Source: Bryobacteraceae bacterium
GTDB taxonomy: Bacteria; Acidobacteriota; Terriglobia; Bryobacterales; Bryobacteraceae
Length of the DNA: 64,000 nt
Assembly: GCA_041394945.1 (NCBI GenBank)
Contig: JAWKHH010000002.1
Location: 380,501-444,500, forward strand
Direction of reading: 5' to 3'
The notes beneath the pieces were generated by a model that saw nothing but the letters and a program-made list of their open reading frames with translations, searched no databases and had not been told where the DNA came from. Of the stretch, positions 37,501 to 45,335 are shown one piece after another; positions within the stretch are counted from its first letter, which is position 1, and every line of letters starts with the position of its first letter. A program made the translations under genes and the position numbers.

Positions 37501-37730
37501 CGCGCGACTTCCTGCTTTTTGTCGACGGCTGGGCCAAGGACGGCGACGCCAATACCGCCTTCGCCAAATCCGTCGATCCGCTCCCGTTCCACGGAATGTC
37601 GAGCTATCCGTATCCCGCCTCGGAACACTATCCCGATGACGCCGCTCACCGGGAGTATTTGAACACGTACAATACGCGCCCGGCCCTGCGCCTGCTCACC
37701 ACGCTCCGGCCGGACCGCCGAAAGGAATAG
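34530..37730 (+). CDS. Large TPR - FG-GAP - UnbV-like membrane/exported protein
   Basis: 1066 residues from TTG 34530 (TTGA overlap), with AAAGGAG seven bases upstream. An N-terminal hydrophobic helix (FAIVTIALLTAGVIA) precedes TPR repeats (~46-205). FG-GAP repeats follow (DLDGDGKPE, DFDNDGAVD, DFNNDGWTD, DFDADGRED). Residues ~550-630 look like an abbreviated ASPIC/UnbV region (PLHFGMRSAAGPETVRITWA). A further ~430-residue domain begins at CPMIFTWNGKSFQFISDVL, a pattern found in acidobacterial proteins of unknown role. It joins the TPR and propeller modules that are separate in the genes before it, and it ends 7 bp before the ACP gene. Confidence 0.82.
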   Translation: MSRTARQSIGRRFAIVTIALLTAGVIANRAAEGDQDLRARIDHHRNLGKAFYENPTTQLKAVDEFKAALDLAPDSSRERLNYGLALLRAGKMPEGIAELQKAQKQDPKLPHTWFNLGIVYKKESEYEKAIEQLEGMEKLVPDEAVTRYNLGVLYKLTGRATDALREFEASAKLDPNLAGPRFQLYNSYRLAGRAEEAAREEQVFHALKKMKTGAAVPEDLDWSFYAEIHDVVDPSGLADDQPAAEVKFASKSLGSGYTGIAAADLDGDGKPELIAFSPASAAIVQGTKITGLDAVKGAVAIAPADFDNDGAVDLCIVTQAAPRLLANRNGAFTDGPALPAGSYRAALWVDYDHDYDLDLFLLGDKSVLLRNGGKAGFTDETASFPFVDGAALGGVSFDTVPDTDAFDIAVSYRSRPGVVYRDRLGGKYTAEDAPAIPAGATHLAARDFNNDGWTDLAAGARLIANRDGKLETARDGAAASAAAFADLENRAFADLVITTGTLRNQGVAKFTEGVKHAAARALIAADFDADGREDIAAVTADGEAQLWKNETETPGKWLAVRLTGVKNLKLAPGAEVEVKAGSRYQKQTYAGLPLHFGMRSAAGPETVRITWANGLVQNETGKTSGSVLMLKEAPRLSGSCPMIFTWNGKSFQFISDVLAVAPLGASAGDGTYFATDHDEYVQIPRGALAERDGAYEVRITEELREVSYLDQVKLVAVDHPARVDLYTNDKFKSPPFPDFRLFGVTRRIHPAAAHDHRGRDVRESILRTDRAYAAGFTRDHAGNAEKHWVELDFNGAMKDNRGVLILNGWVDWADGSSFRAASQESADSLAMPYLQVKNARGEWTTVINDMGIPAGKAKSIAVDLTGKFLTSDRRIRIVTGLCVYWDEIFASEDAAAPETRVTTLAPAAARLDYRGFSQVIVHPDRVQPERFVYGAPGPATAWNPTPGNYTRFGDVRPLLGEIDDKFVVMGAGDEMRLSFNAALPPLAAGWTRDFLLFVDGWAKDGDANTAFAKSVDPLPFHGMSSYPYPASEHYPDDAAHREYLNTYNTRPALRLLTTLRPDRRKE

Positions 37731-37737
37731 ACCAACG

Positions 37738-38016
37738 ATGCCTGTCTACACGGAAGAGTTCATCAAGAGCGAAGTCAAGCGCGTGGTTGCCGAAGTGACC
37801 GAACGCGAAGTGGAAGAGATCGGCGACGCGATGGACTATCGCGAGGAGTTGGGCGTCGACTCCCTCACCGCGCTCGAAATCATGTTCGACGTGGACCGCA
37901 AGTTCGGCATCGAAGTGCCGGACGAAGAGTACCAGCAGTTGAAGAACGTGAACGAGACGGTCGCGCTGATCATCAAGTACCTGCCGGCGGATAAGAAGTC
38001 TACGGAAGCGGCATGA
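37738..38016 (+). CDS. Acyl carrier protein
   Basis: 92 residues. The phosphopantetheine site is GVDSLTALEI with Ser42, in the normal position for an ACP. The protein is acidic with predicted four-helix texture and is slightly longer than AcpP (~78). AAAGGA lies 11 bases before ATG 37738. The following ketosynthase gene overlaps by ATGA. Located inside a biosynthetic operon rather than beside fabG/fabD, so it is probably a dedicated ACP for this pathway. Confidence 0.93.
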   Translation: MPVYTEEFIKSEVKRVVAEVTEREVEEIGDAMDYREELGVDSLTALEIMFDVDRKFGIEVPDEEYQQLKNVNETVALIIKYLPADKKSTEAA

Positions 38017-39221
38017 AGCGGGTTGTCGTCACCGGCCTCGGCGTCGTGTCGCCGGTGGGCGTGGGCACGAGTGTCACATGGGACGCGCTCCTGCGCGGCG
38101 ACTCGGGCATCCGCCCGGTAGCCTCATTCGATACCGCGGCGTACCCGGTTCACCTCGGCGGCGAAGTGCCCGGCTTCGACCCCGCGCCGCATCACCGGCG
38201 CCTGGACCCGGCGAAGATAGGACGCGCCTCGCAGTTGGCGATCGCCGCCGCGCGCATAGCGCTCACCGATGCCGGTATCGATCCCGCCGCGCTCGACCGT
38301 TCCCGCATCGGCGTCTCGATGGGCACTACGTCCGGCGAACCGACGATGGTGGAGCGGTACAACGACGCGCGCAAGGCCGCCGCGGATCCCGCTCCTGAAC
38401 TCTTCCGCAACTATCCCTGCCACGTGATCCCCGCCCATGTCGCGGCTGAACTCGAACTCGGCGGACCCGCGCTGATGATCCCCACCGCCTGCGCCGCCGG
38501 CAACTACGCCATCGGCTATGCGTTTGATCTTGTCCGCACCGGGCGCGTCGATGCGATGCTTGCCGGCGGAGCGGACGCCTTCTCGCGCATCCCCTACACC
38601 GGCTTCGCGCAGCTCGGCGCAATCGCGCCGGAGCGATGCCAGCCGTTCGATCGCAACCGCAAGGGCATGGTGCCTGGCGAAGGCGCGGCGATCCTCGTCC
38701 TGCAGCCGCTTGATGCGGTGAAGCCCGGGACGAAGATCTACGCCGAGATCCTCGGCTACGGCGTAAGCTGCGACGCGCATCACATGACCGCCGCGCATCC
38801 CGATGGCGACGGAGCCATCCGCGCCATGTCCATGGCGATGCGCGAAAGCGGCGTCACCACGGAAGACGTCGGCTACATCTCCGCGCACGGCACCGGCACC
38901 AAGGCGAACGACCGTATCGAGTCCATCGCGCTGCACGGCCTGTTCGGTGAGCGCGCGCCGAAAGTTCCGATGAGCTCGATCAAATCGATGATCGGCCACA
39001 CCATGGGCGCGGCAAGCGCGATCGAAGCCGCCGTATGCTCTCTCGTCGTGCAAACCGGGTGGGCGCCGCCCACCGCTAATTTCGAAGAACCGGACCCCGA
39101 GTGCGAGGTGGATTGCGTCCCCAACCAGGCGCGCAAGGTCGACCCGCGCGTGGTCTTGAATAACGCCTACGCCTTCGGCGGTAACAACGCGTCGCTGTGC
39201 CTCAGGCGATACGAAGGATGA
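38013..39221 (+). CDS. Beta-ketoacyl-ACP synthase (KS-alpha, FabF type)
   Basis: 402 residues, the normal FabF length. The catalytic triad is complete: Cys160 (IPTACAAGN), His292 (SAHGTGTKAND) and His329 (SIKSMIGHTMG), with Lys324 also conserved. It would condense an acyl chain with malonyl-ACP carried by the ACP encoded just upstream (ATGA overlap). The gene 4 bp downstream encodes a catalytically dead homologue, so the two likely form a KS/chain-length-factor-type heterodimer, as in type II polyketide and aryl polyene systems. Confidence 0.93.
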   Translation: MKRVVVTGLGVVSPVGVGTSVTWDALLRGDSGIRPVASFDTAAYPVHLGGEVPGFDPAPHHRRLDPAKIGRASQLAIAAARIALTDAGIDPAALDRSRIGVSMGTTSGEPTMVERYNDARKAAADPAPELFRNYPCHVIPAHVAAELELGGPALMIPTACAAGNYAIGYAFDLVRTGRVDAMLAGGADAFSRIPYTGFAQLGAIAPERCQPFDRNRKGMVPGEGAAILVLQPLDAVKPGTKIYAEILGYGVSCDAHHMTAAHPDGDGAIRAMSMAMRESGVTTEDVGYISAHGTGTKANDRIESIALHGLFGERAPKVPMSSIKSMIGHTMGAASAIEAAVCSLVVQTGWAPPTANFEEPDPECEVDCVPNQARKVDPRVVLNNAYAFGGNNASLCLRRYEG

Positions 39222-39225
39222 ACGA

Positions 39226-40413
39226 ATGCCGGAAACACGCGTAGTCGCCACCGCCGCCGGAGCCATCGCCTCGATCGGCGCGGGCGCGGACGCTATCGTC
39301 GAAGCGCTCTGGGCCGGGCGCGGCGGAAGCGTCGAGAGTTCTATGCTGGCCGGGCGCCGCGTGGCCGAGATCGTCGATTTCACACCCGTGCCATGGCTCG
39401 GCAGCAAGGGCATTCGCGTGCTGGACCGCGCCGCGCGCCTGTTGTGCGTCGCCGCGCAGATGGCGCTCGACGCAGCCAAGGTGGAAGCGCCGCCCGATGG
39501 CGATCCCGAGCTCGGCCTCGTGTGCGGCACGATGTTCGGTGGCGTTCATTCCATCGCCACGTTCGATCACACCGCCGTCACCGAAGGGCCCTCGGCCGTC
39601 AACCCGGCGCACTTTCCGAACACCGTCATCAACTCGCCCACCGGGCACGCCGGCATCAAGTTCCGCCTCCGCGGCATCAATTCAACCATCTCGGCCGGTT
39701 TCGCTTCCGGACTCCAGGCCATCGGCTACGGCGCCGATTTCGTTCGCTTCGGCCGAGCCCGCGGCGTGCTCGCCGGCGGCTTGGAAGAGCTGAGCGAGGA
39801 GGCGATTCTCGGCTTCGAAAAATCGGGGATGCTCTCCGCCTCCGGCACGGCCCGCCCGTTCGGTACACAGCGCGACGGGGCCGTCCCCGGTGAAGGCGCG
39901 GCTCTGCTGTACCTCGAAACGCCGGAATCGGCCGCCGCCCGCGGAGCCACACCTCGCTTTGAGATCCGCGGCTTCGGCGCGGCGCACGAAGCAACGGGCC
40001 TTCACGGGCGCTCGAGCGGCGCGGCACGGGCCATCGCGCAAGCAATCGAAGCCGCCGCAATCGCGCCCGCCGACATCGCTTGCGTCTTCGCATCGGCGAA
40101 CGGAGAGAAGCTCGGCGACGAGATCGAAGCGCGCGCGCTGCGCGAAATCTTCGGTGACTCCTGCCCGCCCGTGTGCGCGCCGAAAGCCGCCTGGGGCGAA
40201 GCGATGGGCGCAGGAGCCGCGCTTGCCGCCGTGGCCGCCACCTCGGCGCTCGAGAAGCAAGCCGTTCCGCCGACGCACTGTTTTCAGGAAACCGAAAGAG
40301 GCTTGCCCCTCTCGCGCGAACCGCAGCCAATCAGCGGAAACTACGCACTCGTCAACGCGGTGGGCTGCGATGGAATCGACACGTCCCTGGTGATCGGACT
40401 ATGGAGCAAGTAG
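39226..40413 (+). CDS. Ketosynthase homologue lacking the catalytic triad (chain-length-factor-like)
   Basis: 395 residues with the thiolase-fold ketosynthase layout (VPGEGAAL at 220-227). Aligned with its neighbour, the active Cys is Phe159 (SAGFASGLQAIG), the first His is Asn292 (ASANGEKLGDE) and the second His is Glu325 (APKAAWGEAMG); only Lys320 is kept. It therefore cannot condense by itself. Chain-length factors of type II polyketide synthases lack the Cys in the same way (usually Gln). It probably pairs with the KS before it and shapes chain length. Its last 13 bases overlap the reductase gene. Confidence 0.85.
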   Translation: MPETRVVATAAGAIASIGAGADAIVEALWAGRGGSVESSMLAGRRVAEIVDFTPVPWLGSKGIRVLDRAARLLCVAAQMALDAAKVEAPPDGDPELGLVCGTMFGGVHSIATFDHTAVTEGPSAVNPAHFPNTVINSPTGHAGIKFRLRGINSTISAGFASGLQAIGYGADFVRFGRARGVLAGGLEELSEEAILGFEKSGMLSASGTARPFGTQRDGAVPGEGAALLYLETPESAAARGATPRFEIRGFGAAHEATGLHGRSSGAARAIAQAIEAAAIAPADIACVFASANGEKLGDEIEARALREIFGDSCPPVCAPKAAWGEAMGAGAALAAVAATSALEKQAVPPTHCFQETERGLPLSREPQPISGNYALVNAVGCDGIDTSLVIGLWSK

Positions 40414-41609
40414 AGCAAGTCGAGGAAAGAGAGTACGGCCTGGGCGATCTCATGCCCCGCCTCAAGGACGGTGGCTACGACGCCGAACGGGTGCGCCGCC
40501 GCCGCGAGTGGCTCGAACAGCGCACCGGAGCCGCGCTCCATCACACCGGGCAGATCTCGTTCGACCCCGAATCGCTCCGCGGAAACATAGAGAACCCCAT
40601 CGGCGCCGTGCAAGTGCCCGTCGGCGTCGCCGGACCGATGCTCGTTCACGGCACGCACGCCAAGGGCGTTTTCTACGTCCCCATGGCGACCACGGAGGGC
40701 GCGCTTGTCCGCTCCTACGAACGCGGCATGATGGCGCTCACCCGCTCCGGCGGCGTCCAAACCGCGCTGCTCGGCGACGAGAATCAGACCGCGCCCTCGT
40801 TCTTCTTTGAAGACGTCCACCGCGCCGCCGCCTTCTGCGAGTGGGTCCCCACGCAGATCGACGCCTTTCGCGCCGCTGCGCAGACCACCACCCGCCACGG
40901 CCGGCTCACCAACGTCAAATGCTTCCAGGTGGGCCGTCAGGTGATCGTCAACTTCGGCTTCACCACCGGCGACGCGCATGGCATGAACATGATCGTCAAG
41001 GCCACCGATGCGGTCTGCCGTTGGATCGAATCCAACTACGCGCCCGGCTGCACGCACTTCCTGTTCAGCGGCATGTGCTCGGAGAAGCGCGCCAGCGGAT
41101 TCGTCAACGTCCGCGGCAAGGGCAAGCGTGTCACCGCGGGATGCCTGCTGCCGCACCGCGTGCTGAAGTCGTACCTGCACGTCAGCGCCGATCAGCTTTT
41201 CCGCATCTGGCAATCCACCGTCGTCGGGCATCTACAGGCGGGGGCCATCGGCTACAACGGCCACGCCGCCAACGGCCTCACCGCCATCTTCATCGCCACC
41301 GGGCAGGATGTCGCCAACGTCGCAAACAGCGCCCAGGCAATCACGGTTTTTGAACCGCATCCCGAAGGCCTCTACGTCTCGACGACACTTCCCGCCCTCA
41401 CCATCGCAACAGTCGGCGGAGGCACCGGACTCGCCCCGCAGCGCGAAGGGCTCACGATCATGGGCTGCGCCGGATCGGGCCATGCGAAGAAGTTCGCCGA
41501 AGTCGTCGCCGGCGCCGTGCTCGCCGGTGAGATCTCCATGGGGGGCGCCATCGCATCGGGCGAATTCGTCGCCGCGCACGAACAGTATGGGAGGAACCGC
41601 CCGGAGTGA
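40401..41609 (+). CDS. Hydroxymethylglutaryl-CoA reductase family enzyme (class I-like)
   Basis: 402 residues from ATG 40401, overlapping the KS homologue. Family motifs are clear: ENPIGAVQVPVGVAGPM (64-80), ATTEGALV with Glu99, the NADPH-type loop GDAHGMNM (190-197), CSEKR with Lys229, GQDVANV with Asp303, and His393 in the C-terminal AAHEQ. These match the Glu-Lys-Asp-His catalytic set of class I HMG-CoA reductases. The family makes mevalonate by a four-electron thioester reduction. No other mevalonate gene is in the window, so it may serve isoprenoid supply for this pathway or reduce a related acyl thioester. That alternative is inference. Confidence 0.88.
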   Translation: MEQVEQVEEREYGLGDLMPRLKDGGYDAERVRRRREWLEQRTGAALHHTGQISFDPESLRGNIENPIGAVQVPVGVAGPMLVHGTHAKGVFYVPMATTEGALVRSYERGMMALTRSGGVQTALLGDENQTAPSFFFEDVHRAAAFCEWVPTQIDAFRAAAQTTTRHGRLTNVKCFQVGRQVIVNFGFTTGDAHGMNMIVKATDAVCRWIESNYAPGCTHFLFSGMCSEKRASGFVNVRGKGKRVTAGCLLPHRVLKSYLHVSADQLFRIWQSTVVGHLQAGAIGYNGHAANGLTAIFIATGQDVANVANSAQAITVFEPHPEGLYVSTTLPALTIATVGGGTGLAPQREGLTIMGCAGSGHAKKFAEVVAGAVLAGEISMGGAIASGEFVAAHEQYGRNRPE

Positions 41610-43165
41610 GCCGCTCGCACACGATTTTCGGCCGCGAATACCCCGAGTCGAACGACGTGATCGTCATCGGCAGCGGGATCGGCGGTCTCGTGTGCGCCAA
41701 TCTGCTTGCCCGCGAGAATCTCCGCGTCCTGCTGATCGAACGCCACTCCGTTCTCGGCGGCTTCTGTTCCACCTTCCGGCGCAAGGGGTTCCTGTTTGAC
41801 GCAGCCACGCACTTCTATCCGCTGCTCGGCAATCCCACCACTCTCACCGGCAAGCTCCTCGCCGATCTCGAAGTACCCACCGAATGGGTGAAGATGGATC
41901 CGGTCGACCAGTTCCACTTCCCCGGCATGGACACCTTCGCCGTGCCCGCCGACCTCGGCCAATACATCGAGCGTCTCAAGGAGTGGTTCCCCGAGGAAGC
42001 CGCCGGCGTCGATTCCTATTTCGCCGAACTCCGCCAGGCGTATCTCTACGGCCTGCTTTACTATTTCCGCGGCGTCATCAATGACCATGCCGCGCGCCTC
42101 GAAAAGTTCACCATCACCCAGAAGCTCGATCAGCACTTCCGGGACCCGCGCATCAAGGCGATCCTCATGGGCGACACGCCGCATTGGGGGTCGCTGCCCG
42201 GCCAGACGTCGTACCTTTTTGACGCCATGCTTCGCATGAGCTACTTCCTCGGCAACTACTACCCTCGCGGCAGTTCCCAGGCTTTCGCCGACGACCTCGG
42301 CCGCGGCGTGCAGGCCCGCGGCGGCAAGGTGCTTCGCTGCGCCGCGGTCGAAAAGATCCTGTTCGAAGGCGGCCGGCCCACGGGCGTCACCGTCCGCACC
42401 GTCTCTAACCGAGCGCCGCAAGAGTTCACCTTCCGCGCCCCCGTGGTCGTCTCGAACGCCGATGCCCTGCACACCTATCGCGATCTCGTCGGAGAAAAGC
42501 ACTGCGGCCGATGGATCATCGAAAGCCTCGAGAACATGATCCCGTCGGCCCCCTGTTCGCTGATTCACTTCGGCGTCCGCGGAATGGATCCCGAACGCCT
42601 CGCCGCCGCCGAAGGCTACTATTGGACCGAGTTCGACCCCGCCGACGCCACGCGCAACGTTTTCAAGGTTTTCATCCCCACGCACTTCGATCCGTCGCTC
42701 GCGCCGCCCGGCTGCCAGATCATCATCATTCAACGGCTCACTCCCGTCCGCCTGGAAACCGTCACCGATTGGCAGGCCCAGAAGCAGGCCAGCATGGACA
42801 AAGTGATGCCGCGCCTGCGCGGCATCTTCCCCGGCTTCGACGATCACATCGTCGTCTCGCTCGCCGCCACCGCGATGACCTCGCACCGGTTCACGCTCAA
42901 CCACCAGGGCGCGATGCTCGGCTGGGCGATGACTCCGGAACAGCTCGGCCCGGGCCGCTTGCCTCAAACCACGCCGATCGATAACCTGTTCCTCGTCGGA
43001 CATTGGACGCAGCCTGGGGGCGGCATCACGCCGGTGATCGTTTCGGCGCAGTTGGCCGCGAAGCTGGTGCTTACCGGCCGCAACAGCCACCGCGATCTGG
43101 CTGAGCAATATTTCGCTTTCCGTTCCATGAACCGCGCGCCCAAGCCGCAGGAGGTGCCACGATGA
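41606..43165 (+). CDS. CrtI/CrtISO-like FAD-dependent desaturase or isomerase
   Basis: 519 residues, GTG start overlapping the previous stop. The FAD dinucleotide motif IGSGIGG (21-27) is followed by acidic Glu45 and the LGGFCSTF segment, as in phytoene desaturase, carotene isomerase and retinol saturase proteins. The C-terminal FAD contact is NLFLVGHWTQPGGGI, near residues 465-480. The substrate is likely a polyene or long isoprenoid chain; a carotenoid-cleavage oxygenase further on in the operon supports that idea. No membrane helix is needed; such enzymes bind membranes peripherally. Confidence 0.85.
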   Translation: MSRSHTIFGREYPESNDVIVIGSGIGGLVCANLLARENLRVLLIERHSVLGGFCSTFRRKGFLFDAATHFYPLLGNPTTLTGKLLADLEVPTEWVKMDPVDQFHFPGMDTFAVPADLGQYIERLKEWFPEEAAGVDSYFAELRQAYLYGLLYYFRGVINDHAARLEKFTITQKLDQHFRDPRIKAILMGDTPHWGSLPGQTSYLFDAMLRMSYFLGNYYPRGSSQAFADDLGRGVQARGGKVLRCAAVEKILFEGGRPTGVTVRTVSNRAPQEFTFRAPVVVSNADALHTYRDLVGEKHCGRWIIESLENMIPSAPCSLIHFGVRGMDPERLAAAEGYYWTEFDPADATRNVFKVFIPTHFDPSLAPPGCQIIIIQRLTPVRLETVTDWQAQKQASMDKVMPRLRGIFPGFDDHIVVSLAATAMTSHRFTLNHQGAMLGWAMTPEQLGPGRLPQTTPIDNLFLVGHWTQPGGGITPVIVSAQLAAKLVLTGRNSHRDLAEQYFAFRSMNRAPKPQEVPR

Positions 43166-43758
43166 ATTCGAGTGACCGCAACCGCGTCCTCGACGCCGCG
43201 CTCGAGTTGGTGGGCGGACGCGAACTCGGCGCCATCACGCTCGACGATCTCTCAACCGCCGCCGGCGTCTCAGCGTTTGGAATCGTGCGCGAGTTCCAAT
43301 CGAAGGAAAACATCCTCAAGGCCGTCCTCGAACGGGAACTCGAGTTGATGGCCGCCGCCGCGCACGACCCGGAACTCCGTCTCCCCGGCGAAACCCTTCG
43401 CGATGAACTGATCACGATGGCGAACGTGATCCTCGACGAATACCGCCGCCGCCTCCCGCTCCTCTCGCGGCTCCTCACCGCCGCGATGCAGGACCCCGAA
43501 GCCGGCGCGCTGTTCTACCGCACGTTCATTGTTCAAGGCCGCCAGTTGTTCGCCGGCTTCCTCGAGACGCGCGTCCGTGTCGGTGAACTGCGCCCCGATC
43601 TCGACGTCGAAGCCGCCTCGGCCATGTTCCTTTCCTCCCTCACCGGCGCGCTGCTGATGGTTGAACTGTTCGGCGGCAAAACGGTGGAAGACCTCGACGA
43701 CTCGCGCCTTGTTCAACGCACCGCGGACATCTTCCTGAAAGGAGCGGCTCGCGCATGA
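43162..43758 (+). CDS. TetR/AcrR-family transcriptional regulator
   Basis: 198 residues, ATGA overlap. The N-terminal helix-turn-helix is visible in RVLDAALELVGGRELGAITL (8-27) and AAGVSAFGIVREFQSKENIL (33-52). The remainder is the usual helical ligand-binding domain. It is embedded in the middle of the operon with overlaps on both sides, so it is co-expressed with the enzymes and probably senses the product or an intermediate. No palindrome was recognised at the operon promoter. Confidence 0.85.
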   Translation: MNSSDRNRVLDAALELVGGRELGAITLDDLSTAAGVSAFGIVREFQSKENILKAVLERELELMAAAAHDPELRLPGETLRDELITMANVILDEYRRRLPLLSRLLTAAMQDPEAGALFYRTFIVQGRQLFAGFLETRVRVGELRPDLDVEAASAMFLSSLTGALLMVELFGGKTVEDLDDSRLVQRTADIFLKGAARA

Positions 43759-45335
43759 AAGTCTCGATCCACGGATTCCGCGGGCCCCTTGCCCAGGCCA
43801 CCGAAGCGGAGCTTGCCCGGCGCGGCCACACCGTCGATGCCTACGGGACCGACGCCGCCGTCGTCTTCCCCTCGCCCGGAGGCGAAGTCACCGAAATGCC
43901 CGCGGCCGGCCGCCTTGTTCTCCGCAGCCACGCCTATGCCTACGGCGCGGATCCGAAGAACCCCGGCCTTCTCACCGAAGATCGCGTCTCCCTGCTTCCG
44001 GAAAACTCGCCGGAGCGCCGTTGGCTCCGCATGGAACAGGCCGCCGCCGTGCGCAACGCCAACTACGCCGCCGTTCGCCTCACCAACGTCCTCGCGCCCG
44101 AAGAGGGCGACGATATCGTGAAGCGACTGGCTTCGTCCGGCACTCCTCTGCTCGCCGGCCACGATCCCAACCTCCAGTTCATCTCCGTCGCTGACGCCGC
44201 CCGCGCCCTTGCCGATGCTTGCCAGTCCCCCGCAACCGGCATTTTCAACGCCACCGGCACGGGCGCGATCCCGCTCAAAAAAGCCTTCCGCGCCGCGGGA
44301 ACCACGCGTCTCCCGATCCCCGAACCACTCGCCAAACTCGCCGGCATCGGCGACCCCGACAGCGTCAAATACAACTGGACCGTCTGCGGCGAACGCGCCG
44401 CCGCCGAGCTCGGCTTTGAGCCTTCCCAATCCACGCCCGGCGCCCTTGCTGAGTTCGTACGCAACAAAAGCGGGGCGCGCCCGGATCGCCTCCAAAAGCA
44501 GTACGACGATTTCGGCCTCGACGTCGGCTACATCATGGCCTGGAGTGCCTGGTTCTCCGTTCTTCGAAACGTCTACTGGCGCATTGAGGTGGAAGGCATG
44601 GATCAGATTCCGGCCCAGGGTAAGGCGCTGTTCGTTTCGAATCACCGCGGTTTCATGCCGCTTGACGCGGTGATGCATCTCTACACCGTGATGCACTACC
44701 GCAAACGCATCATCCGATTTCTGATCACGCACACGCTCGTCCGCAAGGCGTTCCTGTGTAACTTCCTCGCCAAGCTCGGCGGGGTCATCGCCAACATGGA
44801 GAACGCCAAGCGCCTGCTCGACGCGGGAGACCTCGTCGGCATCTTCCCGGAAGGCATCCGCGGCACTTTCCAGCCCTACAAGAAGACCCTTCAGCTCCGC
44901 GACTTCTCCCGCAGCGGCTACATCCAGATGGCCATTGAAAACCAGGCGCCCATCTGCCCGGTCGCCGTCGTCGGGCACTCCGAGATCTTCCCCATCCTCG
45001 CCCGCATCGATTGGAGCTACATCACGCGGGACTGGGGCTGGCCCTACTTCCCCATCGCGCCGATGTTTCCGCTCGCCCCCGTTCCGCTGCCGTCGAAGTG
45101 GCACATCCGCGTCCTGCCGCCGGTGGGCCTCCAGGGACTCAAGCCGCCGGACGCCGCCAAGCCGCGCGTCGTCACCGAGTTCAGCCGCTACATCCAGGAC
45201 ATGCTGCAAACTCAGATTCTCGAAATGGCGGGCCGGCGCAAGCATATCTTCTGGGGCAACATCTTCGACGGGACCGCGCCGCCCATACCTGCCTTCCGCC
45301 CGGCCGCCTCGCGTGCCGCCACGGAGGTTTCATGA
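43755..45335 (+). CDS. Fusion of degenerate NAD-epimerase-like domain and PlsC-type acyltransferase
   Basis: 526 residues, ATGA overlap. Residues 1-235 resemble an extended SDR epimerase: SHAYAYGADPKNPGLLTED (58-76) is a typical block, but the glycine motif is altered (GFRGPLA) and no YxxxK pair is seen, so catalysis is doubtful. Residues 265-500 are a lysophospholipid-acyltransferase-like domain with SNHRGFMPLD, in which His297 and Asp304 are separated by six residues instead of the usual four, and FPEG (364-367). The variant is familiar from a bacterial subgroup with NHSGMLPxD-like motifs. It would transfer an acyl group at the membrane. The fusion is unusual. Confidence 0.8.
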   Translation: MKVSIHGFRGPLAQATEAELARRGHTVDAYGTDAAVVFPSPGGEVTEMPAAGRLVLRSHAYAYGADPKNPGLLTEDRVSLLPENSPERRWLRMEQAAAVRNANYAAVRLTNVLAPEEGDDIVKRLASSGTPLLAGHDPNLQFISVADAARALADACQSPATGIFNATGTGAIPLKKAFRAAGTTRLPIPEPLAKLAGIGDPDSVKYNWTVCGERAAAELGFEPSQSTPGALAEFVRNKSGARPDRLQKQYDDFGLDVGYIMAWSAWFSVLRNVYWRIEVEGMDQIPAQGKALFVSNHRGFMPLDAVMHLYTVMHYRKRIIRFLITHTLVRKAFLCNFLAKLGGVIANMENAKRLLDAGDLVGIFPEGIRGTFQPYKKTLQLRDFSRSGYIQMAIENQAPICPVAVVGHSEIFPILARIDWSYITRDWGWPYFPIAPMFPLAPVPLPSKWHIRVLPPVGLQGLKPPDAAKPRVVTEFSRYIQDMLQTQILEMAGRRKHIFWGNIFDGTAPPIPAFRPAASRAATEVS

